Source: Ectocarpus siliculosus
Lineage: Eukaryota > Sar > Phaeophyceae > Ectocarpales > Ectocarpaceae
Direction of reading: 5' to 3'
Length of the DNA stretch: 64,000 bases
Assembly: GCA_000310025.1 (NCBI GenBank)
Contig: FN649743.1
Span: forward strand, 299,757 to 363,756
The translations under genes and the position numbers were made by a program. How positions within the stretch are numbered: position 1 is the stretch's first letter; each line of letters opens with the position of its first letter. The notes beneath the pieces are model-generated. The model was not told the origin of the DNA, made no database searches, and saw only the letters and a list, made by a program, of their open reading frames with translations. Shown piece after piece: positions 38,301-48,322 of this stretch.

Positions 38301-39678
38301 CAACACCAACAAAAACACACGGCCACTGACTCACCCAGCGGGGACTTGACGTGCGGCACCGTCACCTTCCGGCCGATCTTGACGGTCGGCCACACGAAGT
38401 TCCGGTTCTGCGGGACCACGTAGAGCGTCTCCCCGTCTTCCACGGAGGCCATGGAGGGAACGCGCACTCCCACCCTGTTGAAAACCTTGCAGTACTTCGG
38501 CTCGTCTCTCCTGCAGGACGGGGGGTTGTTGTTAATCGAATGCAAAGAGAGAGAGAACGAGGGNNNNNNNNNNNNNNNNNNNNNNNNNNNNNNNNNNNNN
38601 NNNNNNNNNNNNNNNNNNNNNNNNNNNNNNNNNNNNNNNNNNNNNNNNNNNNNNNNNNNNNNNNNNNNNNNNNNNNNNNNNNNNNNNNNNNNNNNNNNNN
38701 NNNNNNNNNNNNNNNNNNNNNNNNNNNNNNNNNNNNNNNNNNNNNNNNNNNNNNNNNNNNNNNNNNNNNNNNNNNNNNNNNNNNNNNNNNNNNNNNNNNN
38801 NNNNNNNNNNNNNNNNNNNNNNNNNNNNNNNNNNNNNNNNNNNNNNNNNNNNNNNNNNNNNNNNNNNNNNNNNNNNNNNNNNNNNNNNNNNNNNNNNNNN
38901 NNNNNNNNNNNNNNNNNNNNNNNNNNNNNNNNNNNNNNNNNNNNNNNNNNNNNNNNNNNNNNNNNNNNNNNNNNNNNNNNNNNNNNNNNNNNNNNNNNNN
39001 NNNNNNNNNNNNNNNNNNNNNNNNNNNNNNNNNNNNNNNNNNNNNNNNNNNNNNNNNNNNNNNNNNNNNNNNNNNNNNNNNNNNNNNNNNNNNNNNNNNN
39101 NNNNNNNNNNNNNNNNNNNNNNNNNNNNNNNNNNNNNNNNNNNNNNNNNNNNNNNNNNNNNNNNNNNNNNNNNNNNNNNNNNNNNNNNNNNNNNNNNNNN
39201 NNNNNNNNNNNNNNNNNNNNNNNNNNNNNNNNNNNNNNNNNNNNNNNNCGTAAAATCATCACATAGATTGGGCCGGGGTTGTACACAAAAACCCAGCGGT
39301 TTTCCGGGCAAAAAAAAAGGAGCAACAGAAGTACTTGTAGCGAGCCCCAAGGTATCCCTGGACCACGACCCGTATTTATGGCACCCACCCACCCACCCAC
39401 CGCTGTTAGGGGACCCCCCCCCCCCTCCCCCCCCGTGCGCCTCACCTCATCCCCTGGCTAACGCACTCCATCTTGGGCCCTAGCCACTCCCCGAGGTCTT
39501 GCAGGCCCTCCACATCCGCCGGGGACACCGTGAAGCTCTTCCCCCCCTCGTGCTCGCCGTTGTGGAAAACTTTGACCTTGCACGGCTGTGTGAGGCACAC
39601 CGAGGGGATCACCTCCACCGCCTTCTCCGGCAGCGGCTGCTGATCCACTCGGGCTGCTCGCAGGTTTCCGGAAAACAT
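31055..39678 (-). CDS. Prolyl 4-hydroxylase (2OG-Fe(II) dioxygenase) with C-terminal pVHL-beta-like segment
   Basis: Hydroxylates proline using Fe(II), O2 and 2-oxoglutarate; ER/secretory in most algal relatives (family knowledge). Ten minus-strand exons, nearly all phase-checked: 39678-39446, 38510-38335, 37329-37196, 36598-36440, 35764-35654, 35182-35075, 33972-33832, 33577-33416, 32559-32464, 31138-31055 (stop TGA); about 467 aa from ATG 39678. Exons 1-2 form a beta-grasp, doublecortin-like segment (CKVKVFHNGEHEGG...GETLYVVP). The P4H domain starts SPRVFSLYNFMDMEEAD, then RTSDNAF. Iron ligands His and Asp are in AHFDY (35.7 kb); VLYFNDVREGGETVF follows. The distal His and 2OG-binding Lys are in HGACPVIDGQKWAANLW (33.5 kb), with the usual H-x9-K spacing, so it should be active. 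The last two exons encode FLNED...LWFDGK and CGHTYDV, resembling the pVHL beta domain. No obvious signal peptide, so an upstream exon (see 40325-40397) may exist. Acceptor of the last exon is weak. Confidence 0.9.
32212..32433. repeat. Three-copy tandem repeat, about 72-bp unit
   Basis: The motif GCCCGTTT recurs at 32231, 32304 and 32375, each followed by similar CGCGCC...ATA...GCGATGAGTTCA text. Units are 73 and 71 bp long and have diverged. It lies in the last intron of the prolyl 4-hydroxylase gene, just downstream of exon 32559-32464. Confidence 0.85.
34923..35057. repeat. (TC)n-rich microsatellite
   Basis: Pyrimidine-rich CTCTCT tract (plus strand; GAGA on the coding strand) in the prolyl 4-hydroxylase intron directly after exon 35182-35075. 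Confidence 0.9.
35219..35392. repeat. (CAGA)n tetranucleotide tract, about 170 bp
   Basis: Nearly perfect CAGA repeat with a few ACGGT and AAACAGA interruptions, starting 37 bp upstream of the acceptor side of P4H exon 35182-35075. It generates false TDRQTDRQ/SVCLSVCL reading frames. Confidence 0.95.
38564..39248. other. Assembly gap (685 N)
   Basis: Lies in intron 1 of the prolyl 4-hydroxylase gene. The flanking exons 39678-39446 and 38510-38335 join in phase (split Arg codon), so no coding sequence need be missing. Confidence 0.95.
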
Positions 39679-40324
39679 CGTCGCGGCGGTGGTGTGATTG
39701 TGGTGGCCACGTGGGTGCGGCGATCGATGGCTTTGATTGCACCAGCGTGGGCGGCTGGAGTAGTACAACAGAAGTCGCACGCCCTCGGTACGGTGGCTCT
39801 GCGCCAGGCCGATTTTGTTCACTCTCCCTTCTAGCGGGCACCCTCCACACCAAAAACAAAATGCTTTAGTACTTAATAATATTCATTCTCCGGAGATTAT
39901 ACAACTTCACCCGACCTCAATAGCCGGCACCCGCCATATGAAAAAATAAAACATACCTTCACGCATAACCCGTATATTCTTTCGGTGCCAAGAGACAAGA
40001 CGCTTCACCCGACGTAACAGCGGGCACCCGCCCTATTGAGGTATCTCTCCCTTATAGACGGCCCACGACCGCAGGTGGCCGTGAGGCCAAGAACGCGACG
40101 ATGCGTGGTGATGGTGCTCACGGCCAGAGACAAACGACTTTGGAGTTTGGGCAAAATAGGGCGCATGGTGATCGTGTTGTTGTAAATACGGACTGGTTTG
40201 AAACCAACATTGGCGCGTTGAACAAAACCCCCGGTGAAAGAAATTGGGCAAGTACCGTACCGTAATCCAAGTTCTTGGGACACGGTTGAATCCCGGGATA
40301 CCGTCAAGTCAGCGACAACATACC

Positions 40325-40397
40325 TTTGGGCGAGCGTGACTTTCCTCTCGTGTAGTGGAGAACCACATCCTCCAGACCAACCGACCTCAGCGCCTAC
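40325..40397 (-). CDS. Isolated exon, possible 5' exon of P4H gene
   Basis: A minus-strand 73-bp exon between the acceptor TTCTCTCCGCGCGTAG and the strong donor GTATGT. It reads ALRSVGLEDVVLHYTRGK and then SRSPK, leaving one base. It could splice into the P4H first exon (for example before ARVDQQ, weak acceptor) or belong to another gene. On the opposite strand a frame through 40355-40600 is also open. Confidence 0.4.
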
Positions 40398-40680
40398 GCG
40401 CGGAGAGAAGCATCGTGCGGGTCATATTCAACGGGAGCAAGGAAACCGTCAGCGATAGTACAACAGGAGCGGCGGCGCGCGAGTCACGCGGGGGCGGACT
40501 GGTCCAACTGGTCGCGAAGGTGGGCGCACGATCGTGGCGCTGCCAGGAGTGCCGCTCCCCCCCCCCGCCCCCACGACCGCAGCAATTGCATTTCGCGTAG
40601 CACACACGGTCGATAGCCAGTGCTCGTTGGTCATGTCCACACTCCACAAAGCAATCAGGGAGTAGGAACAACTGCCACAT

Positions 40681-40860
40681 GTGAGTGTCACCTCAGACTG
40701 TCGTAGATTGTGACGTCAGATGACCTGTCGGAGATCTACCGTCGGGGTGTTGCCACAGATAGAGTCAGCGTATGATAGACGCTGAACCCTGCTGCAGCGG
40801 GCTCCGACTCCACCACGTCATCTGACGTCACAATCTACGACAGTCTGAGGTGACATTCAC
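40681..40860. mobile_element. MITE-like element with 44-bp terminal inverted repeats
   Basis: The left arm 40681-40724 (GTGAGTGTCACCTCAGACTG...) and right arm 40817-40860 are reverse complements with about one mismatch. They enclose a 92-bp unrelated centre. There is no coding capacity and no obvious target-site duplication, so the superfamily is undetermined. The near-perfect arms imply recent movement or arm conversion. Confidence 0.75.
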
Positions 40861-41317
40861 AGCTGGTTCAGACTGGCTCTATTTGTCACTCTAGACCTTT
40901 CCATGCATACAATGCATCGATGTCGGCACCTCTGAGTGTATGTACACTCCCGCGTCGCCCCACAATGGAGCAGCACGCTTGATTCGCCCACGATGTCAAA
41001 ACAAGGTATTGCCGTACCACGTGCCTATGTACTCGGGGCGGGAAGCGGGGTGGCCGACGCTAAAACCTGCTTCTACCAGTTAACCATGTACGAATGCTTT
41101 TGTAAGCGTTGTTAGCATTCGCTCCACCAGCGACCAGCCGCACACCCCCTAAGAGCACACACTACAACGGGTGCCGACAAGAGCAATCTGCGTGTCCTTG
41201 CGCTCTATGGTACAGTTGTAGTGGACGGACCGTCGGGTATACAGCCGCTTGGGAACCGTACACCTCTTGGTACACTGAAGCGTTAGGCTAACCTGAACCC
41301 CCTCCCTTTGCAAACAG

Positions 41318-41474
41318 CTGCTCCGGTTCGTGCACGAAGGTCTTACAAGCGGTTAAGCTGCACGAAGCATTGGCCGAAACAAGTGTCCAGGAGGGTAAAT
41401 GCAGCGACAACGAAAGCGGACTAATTACCGCTCCTCTCTCACCCGTAGAGGATGTGCAGTTTTTCAAACCTCAG
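41318..41474 (+). CDS. Isolated exon candidate
   Basis: A plus-strand 157-bp exon between the acceptor CCTTTGCAAACAG and a GTACTC donor. It reads CSGSCTKVLQAVKLHEALAE, then a Ser/Glu-rich stretch ending VEDVQFFKPQ. No partner exons and no family recognised. It lies opposite the small membrane-protein gene. Confidence 0.35.
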
Positions 41475-41668
41475 GTACTCGCCGACGTATCGCCCAAACA
41501 AGCAACGAGTGGGCCAGCCAATCCAAGGCATTGCAGTTACTTGAGTTATAATTGCGTGTTCATCATGGCAAGGGCAACATTACCGAACACGGCTGGGCTG
41601 GATGTCAAGGTGTGTTGTTGTTCATGGCACAAGAATCCTTCTGAAGGGTGAGCCTGCTGTGTACTCCT

Positions 41669-42072
41669 TTACTTTGAATTAGCCCGCTCGCAAGTTGCTC
41701 CGGTTCTTGTTCTGGGTATGCAGCATGGCTGCAAGAGAAAGAGAGCCACCGTCCGTGCTTGATTCAAAGCGAGCCTGCTCTATCGTCGCATGCACCTTGA
41801 CGATGCCAGACGCGTGCTCTCCGCCATGCCTAGCGGATGGTGCACCCGGCAGATCAAGAGGGGAGAGGCGCAGTGGTCGGTACGCACGCTGCTTGGCTCA
41901 CCTGTCTCCCTGGTTCAGTCGTCGAAGCGAGAGCCACGATGATGCCCGCGATCAGCCCTCCCATCTGCCACTTGAACGCGGGGTTGGCAGCGGGATCTTT
42001 CTTGGGCACATTTTTCTTCGTGGGCGGGTTCTTCGTGGTAGCCTTCGCCATGGCTTGCTGCTTCTTCTGCGC
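41669..42072 (-). CDS. Small basic single-span membrane protein
   Basis: Main exon 42072-41902 follows the acceptor CCACTAACAG, with a likely start ATG at 42051-42049. The product is MAKATTKNPPTKKNVPKK, then DPAANPAFKWQ, one membrane helix (MGGLIAGIIVALAS) and a short tail ending at a GTGAGC donor. The proposed last exon 41728-41669 (acceptor TTTCTCTTGCAG, stop TAA) adds about 19 residues in phase 0. A Lys-rich N-terminus before a single C-terminal span recalls ER tail-anchored proteins such as RAMP4/SERP1 or Sec61-beta, but the sequence match is too weak to name it. The in-frame codons upstream of the ATG (AQKKQQA) may be 5'UTR or coding. Confidence 0.5.
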
Positions 42073-43321
42073 CTGTTAGTGGCACCAGGGCGCAAATAGC
42101 AAGAGTGGTGACTCTCCGCGTGCAACAAAGGAGCAGGGGGGCACACGTTGGGACAAGGTACGGGTAGGTACCATACCAGTTCAAATATTGCATATCGCGG
42201 ACCGCCCAAACAGCAGTAGTTGCGCCGCATCTCATGCAGATGCCGGCAACGTCTGTACGTACTGCGTTCATATGCATCTAGCTTGCTGCTGCTGTCTCGC
42301 GGTTCTTCTGCTACCATCCGCACTCCCGTTCTCAGTGCAGTTTCTCGCGTCCAAGCAGCTTTGCGGGTGGAAACGACACAGTGAACGAGGTGAAGAAGGT
42401 GTGGAGCGCCGCGTTGCATGCTACAGCCTGTCTTGCCTTTGTGCAGCACAGCGCATCCACCAAAGTGAGCACGCGTCGCGTGCATGGATGGTGGTGGCGC
42501 GTATAACATCGACTCCGCGCGTAGTGTTCCACTGGAACGAGGATCTCACGCCATGACTGATCGAAACAACTCTACAGCAGTACACATTACATTTAAAAAA
42601 TATACCTGGTACGATTAGTCTTTTCAAATATTTGAAATCCGGGTGTTGAGAGGATGCAGGAGTGAGTGCGACCTCCCCGCAGGACCCATTGCTGCACGTG
42701 TGCGCGCCCTTGGTGTGCAGCCCGTGGGGTGGGTGGGCACGTCATGCCAAAAATTAATACTCCGCTTGACTCCGACCACAAAACAGGATTGTACGATTTT
42801 TCTTATGTTGGTGAAGAGCGGCACATCTCTCGCGTGTTGGCATGTCTGATAACTTCGAATTACATGGTGGCATGTGTGGGTGTTTGGAGGAATGAAATAA
42901 AAGGGAAGGAAGGCAGCAGCTGTTGTTTGATCTCTAGTCTTAGCCTTGCTACACCAGGTCCGCTCAGCGCTCACTCGGAGACTGCAAGGGCGGGGCTGAT
43001 ATTCTGATGTTTCTTCAGACTACGTTCAATACCCACAACAACATAGCCAAGTATCCATGCATCCAAAGAAATTCAAAACTCCCATGTAGCGCTCATACGA
43101 CGCTCGTACACAGCTCGTACACTGTTCGGTTGCTCCAGTGCATGAGTCACCCGCAACAACGAAGCGCACGGTTCCATCGGTTTCCAAACGTAAATCCAGC
43201 CGTAACCTGGCTCCAGAACGGATGGGACGATACCGCAACACAAACACAAACATCGCAGCTACCTCCTGCTGCTGCTGCTGCTGCTGTTTGGTTGTTCGGT
43301 TGGAACCCGACAGCGGGAGCG
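42073..43321. other. Intergenic region between divergent genes
   Basis: Lies between the small membrane-protein gene (-) and the Nudix gene (+). It should contain both promoters. I see no TATA box or exon that can be supported. Confidence 0.5.
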
Positions 43322-45154
43322 ATGGCGTCGGTGTCACCATCAGCGGCAACGGAGAGCGACAGCAAGAAGAGCGTCAAGGATCTTACACTGGTATTCTGCA
43401 GGAGAACAAAGCGGAGTTCGGATATCGGCTCTGAAGGTTAGGGATAGGGGGTGTTGAGGTAGACTTTTAAGCGCAAGGGTAATAAAGGTGGTGCTGGAAG
43501 ACCGGTGGGTATTACTAGGAGAGATTGATGTAGATCGGTAAGACACATGCAATAGGTCGGTGTGGGGCTACGGCGTGGCCTATGGACCGTAGGATCTGGT
43601 TTTCGGGATATCGCTGTCGAAAGACACATACATGGTGGAATATACATTTTGATTAATTGTTTAGGGATTTTCAGGTTTTCAGGTTTGGGGAGTACATACA
43701 GCGGTACGTTTATCTCGAAAATGGTGTTTTGCCCCCGCCAACATTGTGTGCATGTTGCCGTGGGTCCAAGCCACCGGTTTGGCGTGGCTGAGAGATTTCC
43801 TTGTCACAGTGCCCGTCTGTTGACTTGCAGCAACACCACCACCAGCAGCCCTGACAAACATCGCTCTTCGATCGGGCCGGCACGATATAGTAGGCAGCGG
43901 TATATTTTTCGTCGACAAAGCGATTAATGCCTCCGTAACTCTATTGGTTCCAACTTGTGTGGTTTCTTTTAATTCCCGAAGGTGGTGGTGGCGGTGGCAG
44001 CAGCGGCGACAGCGACGATGACGCCAAGGAAATACTTTTGGGCATGAAGAAGCGAGGCTTTGGCGAGGGAAAGTGGAACGGTGAGGGCGAGCGAGCGATG
44101 AGGCGTTGGATGAGAGAGGGCACCACTATTTAGGCGTGACGTTCAAGTGGTTTTGGCGCGGGAAAAGTTGGAACAGCAGTGAGAGCGAGCTAGGGAGCGT
44201 TTCAAGACTTGATTTAGAGAGGGCCGTGCTCATAGTACGTGGGCGTGAGCCGTGCGCGGAAAACAAACTTCAGATGTCGTCATGCGCGTTTCGAGGGCGA
44301 CTTCATGCCAACGAGGAATTTTTCGCTCGAGGTAACGCATAGTCTAAGGCCGTACAGAGATTTTACCGGCCTGATACCGGGTGATAGGCGTTACTGATGC
44401 GACCTTGTACTGGTATCACTACAGTATGCTAGTTTTACGCCGTGGGTGTACGGATGCTTACACCCGATAGTGCCTAATAGGGAGTATTCTTAGGGATGGC
44501 GACCGATAGTGCCTACGAAGGAGTATTCTTAGAGATAGCGACATTGTGTCGTTGAGGTCCTTCGCGAAGACGCGTACGTACGTCACCTTGAATTTTTCGT
44601 CTGGCTGAACGGTTGTGATTGAAGTCAGGCTTTCAAGATCGACTCCGAAAGTTCTTTCGAGGCTGCTTTCGACAGCCATGCACGGAGGGAAGGCATACAA
44701 GGGCGCGGTGTTGTCAGAGCGACACAGCAGCAGTAGCCCCCTCACGTCCAAGCTTCAGCCCGCAAGCCACACACACCACACACGCGCGCGCGCAAGAAGC
44801 CGCCCGGTTTCTCGCGAAGGATCAGCCGCTGTCGACGACGCTGCTTTTCGGCAAACCGCTCGATCGTTGCTCTTACCCCGGGGCGTACCCGTCTCGTCTG
44901 CGGTGCCCCTACGCTCAGGTTTTGGGGGCAAGGTGGAGAGCGGGGAATCCGTGGAGGAGGCGGCGAAACGGGAGTTGATGGAGGAAGCTGGCGTGACCGC
45001 GCGGGAGCTTTCCTTGCGAGGGAGGCTGATTTTTCATGTGCCCTCCTACCCCTCGGTCATGGTAAGCTTCTCTCTGTTCGTGTTTCTCTCCCTCCCTCCC
45101 TCCCTCCCTCCCTCCGGCCGCTCTCCTCTCCTCTCCTCTCTCTCTCTCTCTCTC

Positions 45155-45189
<35 letters not shown>

Positions 45190-45230
45190 CTCTCTGTCTC
45201 TCGGTCTCTCTCTCTCTCTCCCTCTCTCTG

Positions 45231-45295
<65 letters not shown>

Positions 45296-46755
45296 GCCTC
45301 TCGGTCTCTCTCGATCTCTCGCTCTCTCGCTCTCTCTCGACTTTTTTCCTCATTTTTTTTTTTTGTGTGTGTGGCGGGCAGATGTTGTAGTGTTGTAGTT
45401 CGGTTCGAGTGCAGTCTGCGAAGGCTTCTAATTCCTTCCTCCACGCCCTCCCTGTTAACTCTTGGGTGCCGTCCGCTGCTTTGCCGCGGCTCGTCGTCCA
45501 AATCTTTCGGCTTCAAGCGAGAAGTAGGCACACCCAGCAACCGGCTCTACGTCCCACACGTGCAAAAATTGGTCAAAGACTGCGTGGTTGGTGAAATATG
45601 TTCATCACGAGTGTTTTTTCGTCTACGGTGCGCCGATAGGCGCAACAGCTACGCTCCACTTTGATAATATAGTCTTTCTGTGATGGTATACAACTTGTAT
45701 GACCTTTGTCCTTTTGCCCACGGTTCTTTTTTCTACAAACATGCGTAGCCGTGTTACCCACCCACGGTTCTCCTTGCTGCATTGATCAGCGACATACAAC
45801 AACAGCAGAAGCGAACAGCGGAACAGGTACAATGGTTTTTTCGATAGATGGCGTCGGTTTTCAGGCGGGCCACGGAGCGCCGTGCTCAACCATCACGTTC
45901 GTACACAGGAAAGCTTTGATTATTTAGCAACGACCACCGAGGAATTCGTAAGGTATCCATCCATCTATGAAACCCGTGAATGGGAGGCCCTGCTCTCTCA
46001 CGATCGAATCGTGCACACCTTGGGAAGCAGGGCAGCACGCATAATACATGCACCGGCACGTTCCATTGTTGAAAACGTACACCCGTTACGCTCATAAGCA
46101 ACATCGTGGTGGTTCTATATATCATGTCCGTAGCAACCTACGTCACACAACTTTTGGTGTGTTTTTTGTTTCTTCTGACAGAGAGTTCACGTGTACGAGG
46201 CGGTTTCCTTCGAAGGGGAACCTGAGGAGTCGGAGGAGATGCGACCACGGTGGTTCAGAATCAGAGATCTGCCCCTAAAGGTGAAGAATCTCACGACGGG
46301 CGCCGCGACATGAAGTTTCCCTTGTCGTGTGGAGTGTTAAAGACTATTTTGGTGAACTCGCAAGCCCTAGCCATACGCGAAGAGCGCGGGGGGTATGTTG
46401 TGGTAGCGTTTGGACGAAAGAAGCTATGCACCCGGCGGTGCACTCGAACATCAACGTACCTATGATGACGCACGGTGTACGGAATGACATGCTGGATGGC
46501 GCGCTATATTCCCGTTCTTTTACGGTGTTCTTTTTCGCCCTGTCTGTGTTCCCATGTCGTATTTCGTAGGAAATGTGGGCCGACGACGAGCACTGGATGC
46601 CCCTGTTCCTGGAAGGGAAATCCTTCCGAGGAGAGTTCCATTTCTCAGACGAGCAGACCATCCTCCGTCATGTTTTGGAGGCCGTCACCCCGCAGGAAAT
46701 GATGCAAGTAGTCTTGAGAGAGCACGGCATGGATGCGAAACGGCAGTGCACGTAA
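43322..46755 (+). CDS. NUDT1: MTH1-type Nudix hydrolase (oxidised purine nucleoside triphosphatase)
   Basis: Expected to hydrolyse 8-oxo-dGTP, 2-OH-dATP and similar oxidised nucleotides to monophosphates, cleaning the nucleotide pool. Five exons, all junctions phase-matched: 43322-43436, 43982-44080, 44919-45061, 46182-46280, 46570-46755; 213 aa against about 156 for human MTH1, the excess being an N-terminal extension and a Gly/Ser/Asp loop. Landmarks: DLTLVF strand, LLGMKKRGFGEGKWNGFGGK split over exons 2-3, a perfect Nudix box GGKVESGESVEEAAKREL followed by MEEAG (all metal-binding Glu present), VHVYEAVSFEGEP then ESEEMRPRWF, and EMWADDEHWMPLFLEGK. The start was chosen because MTH1 proteins begin shortly before the TLV strand. 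A (TC)n tract lies just after exon 3. Downstream, copies of the last exon follow in tandem. Confidence 0.95.
44464..44541. repeat. Two-copy 39-bp tandem repeat
   Basis: Copies beginning CCGATAGTGCCTA occur at about 44464 and 44503, both running through GGAGTATTCTTAG. Located in intron 2 of the Nudix gene. Confidence 0.8.
45087..45346. repeat. (TC)n/(CCCT)n pyrimidine tract, about 260 bp
   Basis: Almost pure pyrimidine on the plus strand (CCTC, then CTCTCT with rare G), starting 25 bp after the donor of Nudix exon 3. It creates a false Ser/Leu-rich ORF on the plus strand and an Arg/Glu-rich one on the minus strand. Confidence 0.95.
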
Positions 46756-47090
46756 AAGGAAACCACTACCGCGTGTTTGACCTGCTAATAGCAGCCCTTC
46801 CGACGGGAACCCCCTTTCTCAGATGAGTAGACCATCCTCCGTCATGTTTTGGAGGCCATCACCCCGCAGGAAATGATGGAAGCAGTCTCGTGAGAGCACG
46901 ACATGGATGAGAAACGATAGTGCACATAAAAGGATCCACTACAGCAGTTTTCACTCCTAGCAGCCCTTCCTTGGGAAACCCCATTTCTAAGACAAGTAGG
47001 CTATCCTCCGTCATGTTTTGGAGGCCGTCACCCCACAGGAAATAGTGGAAGTAGTCTTGTGAGAGCTGACATCGATGCGATACTGCTGTA
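46638..47090 (+). repeat. Tandem triplication of the Nudix gene 3' end
   Basis: A unit of about 174 bp starting at CCATTTCTCAGACGAGCAGA (46638, in the last coding exon) and running through the stop and 3' flank is repeated at 46812 and 46981. The core CATCCTCCGTCATGTTTTGG is unchanged in all three. Copies 2 and 3 are diverged, truncated at the coding level and non-functional as coding sequence. Only the first copy belongs to the gene. Confidence 0.9.
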
Positions 47091-48322
47091 GGAGTCACGG
47101 ACATTATGCCCGAGGTGGCATGTAGTCCGGCTCTCAGAAGCACGATACATTCCGCACGATTGATCGCAACTCGAACAGACTCCTCTTGACCATCTAAACT
47201 CGCCTCCGACAATAAATTTTCCAATGCGGCTTGCCGTTTGGTTTGGAAGATACAATCTCAACAAGGTGTCGTTGTACGCGCGGCAGAGGGCCGACACCAT
47301 TGGGCTTGAAGTAAATAGAGGGCAGCCCGCCCCCAACACGCGTACATCACACGTTGCTTTGAAATATGGATGGCGGACCCACGTGGGCGCAACCGGCGCG
47401 GGACTGTTTTGAGAAAAACACGCAGAGGTGCCCAATGTCGACGGAAATTACGGTTATCATTTTTTTCTTGCTCAAAAATCAATTGCGACTATATTATACG
47501 TACGTCTGGTGAACGGCAGTGGTTGGTGCGCCTGGGGTGCCCGACGGCAGGTCAAGAAACAAGATGAGCCACACTAAAACATGGAAAGACACGAAAAAAA
47601 ATCTGATCAAAACTTACCCAAATGAAAGGCGAATTTCCCGACGTCCCCGGCCACAACAATCAAGACGAACCGCCAACCGACGGGGCATAGACCATGAATC
47701 TATTCACAAACACCGCCGAGGACAAAAAAAAAAAGTCCGCAAAACTCCGTCCTCTCTCATGGTAAAAGCTCTAACGGTAAGGTATGCAAGACGTGTGTAC
47801 TCCCCCCGTACTCTCATGAAATTGCATCTCTCTCGCCACTGAACCGTCGTCTACCCCCGGCCAACCGACAGCGTGTTGCTTTTCTTTCCCGATGACGGGC
47901 AATTCTAGATCGGATCCCTCCCGGGTGGAGGTAGCGTCCGTTGCTGGCTTCCAAGCATGTGCCCAAAGCAACAGAACCAGGTTGGACGTGACACGGTCGT
48001 CCCGGCCGCTTTTCTCATCACATCTTCCGAGGGAAAAAGAAGCCTTTTCCGAGCTTGACCAACATCAGAGATGCGTCTATCCAGGGATCGGCTTACGGAC
48101 TACCCGTTTCCGGGCTGGTGACCCCCCCCCCCCCCCCCCGTCCGGGACGTTGTGCAGTGTTGGGAAACAAAAAGTCTACGGTCTAACGTGGTACTTCACA
48201 ACCGAAACACGGGTTTCGCTGAAGAAACACTTGGCCCCCTCGGGGAAATACTAATATTCTCCGATTCCAGCACCAAAATTTTCCCCCAAGATTTGCAAAG
48301 GTGGATTCTCCGGCTATCCCCT
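47091..48322. other. Intergenic region between converging genes
   Basis: Holds the 3' flanks of the Nudix gene (+) and the plastid-protein gene (-), including a poly-C run of about 19 at 48123-48140. No coding exon supported. Confidence 0.5.

Larger units (their letters stand above)
39679..41668. other. Upstream region of P4H with isolated exon candidates and a MITE
   Basis: Contains the exon candidate 40325-40397 (-), the inverted-repeat element 40681-40860 and the plus-strand exon candidate 41318-41474. The rest shows no supported coding sequence. Confidence 0.4.

Noticed and set aside
44615-45664. 349-codon plus-strand ORF
   Set aside because: Mostly Ser/Leu translation of the (TC)n tract. 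The true Nudix exon lies in this frame only between 44919 and 45061.
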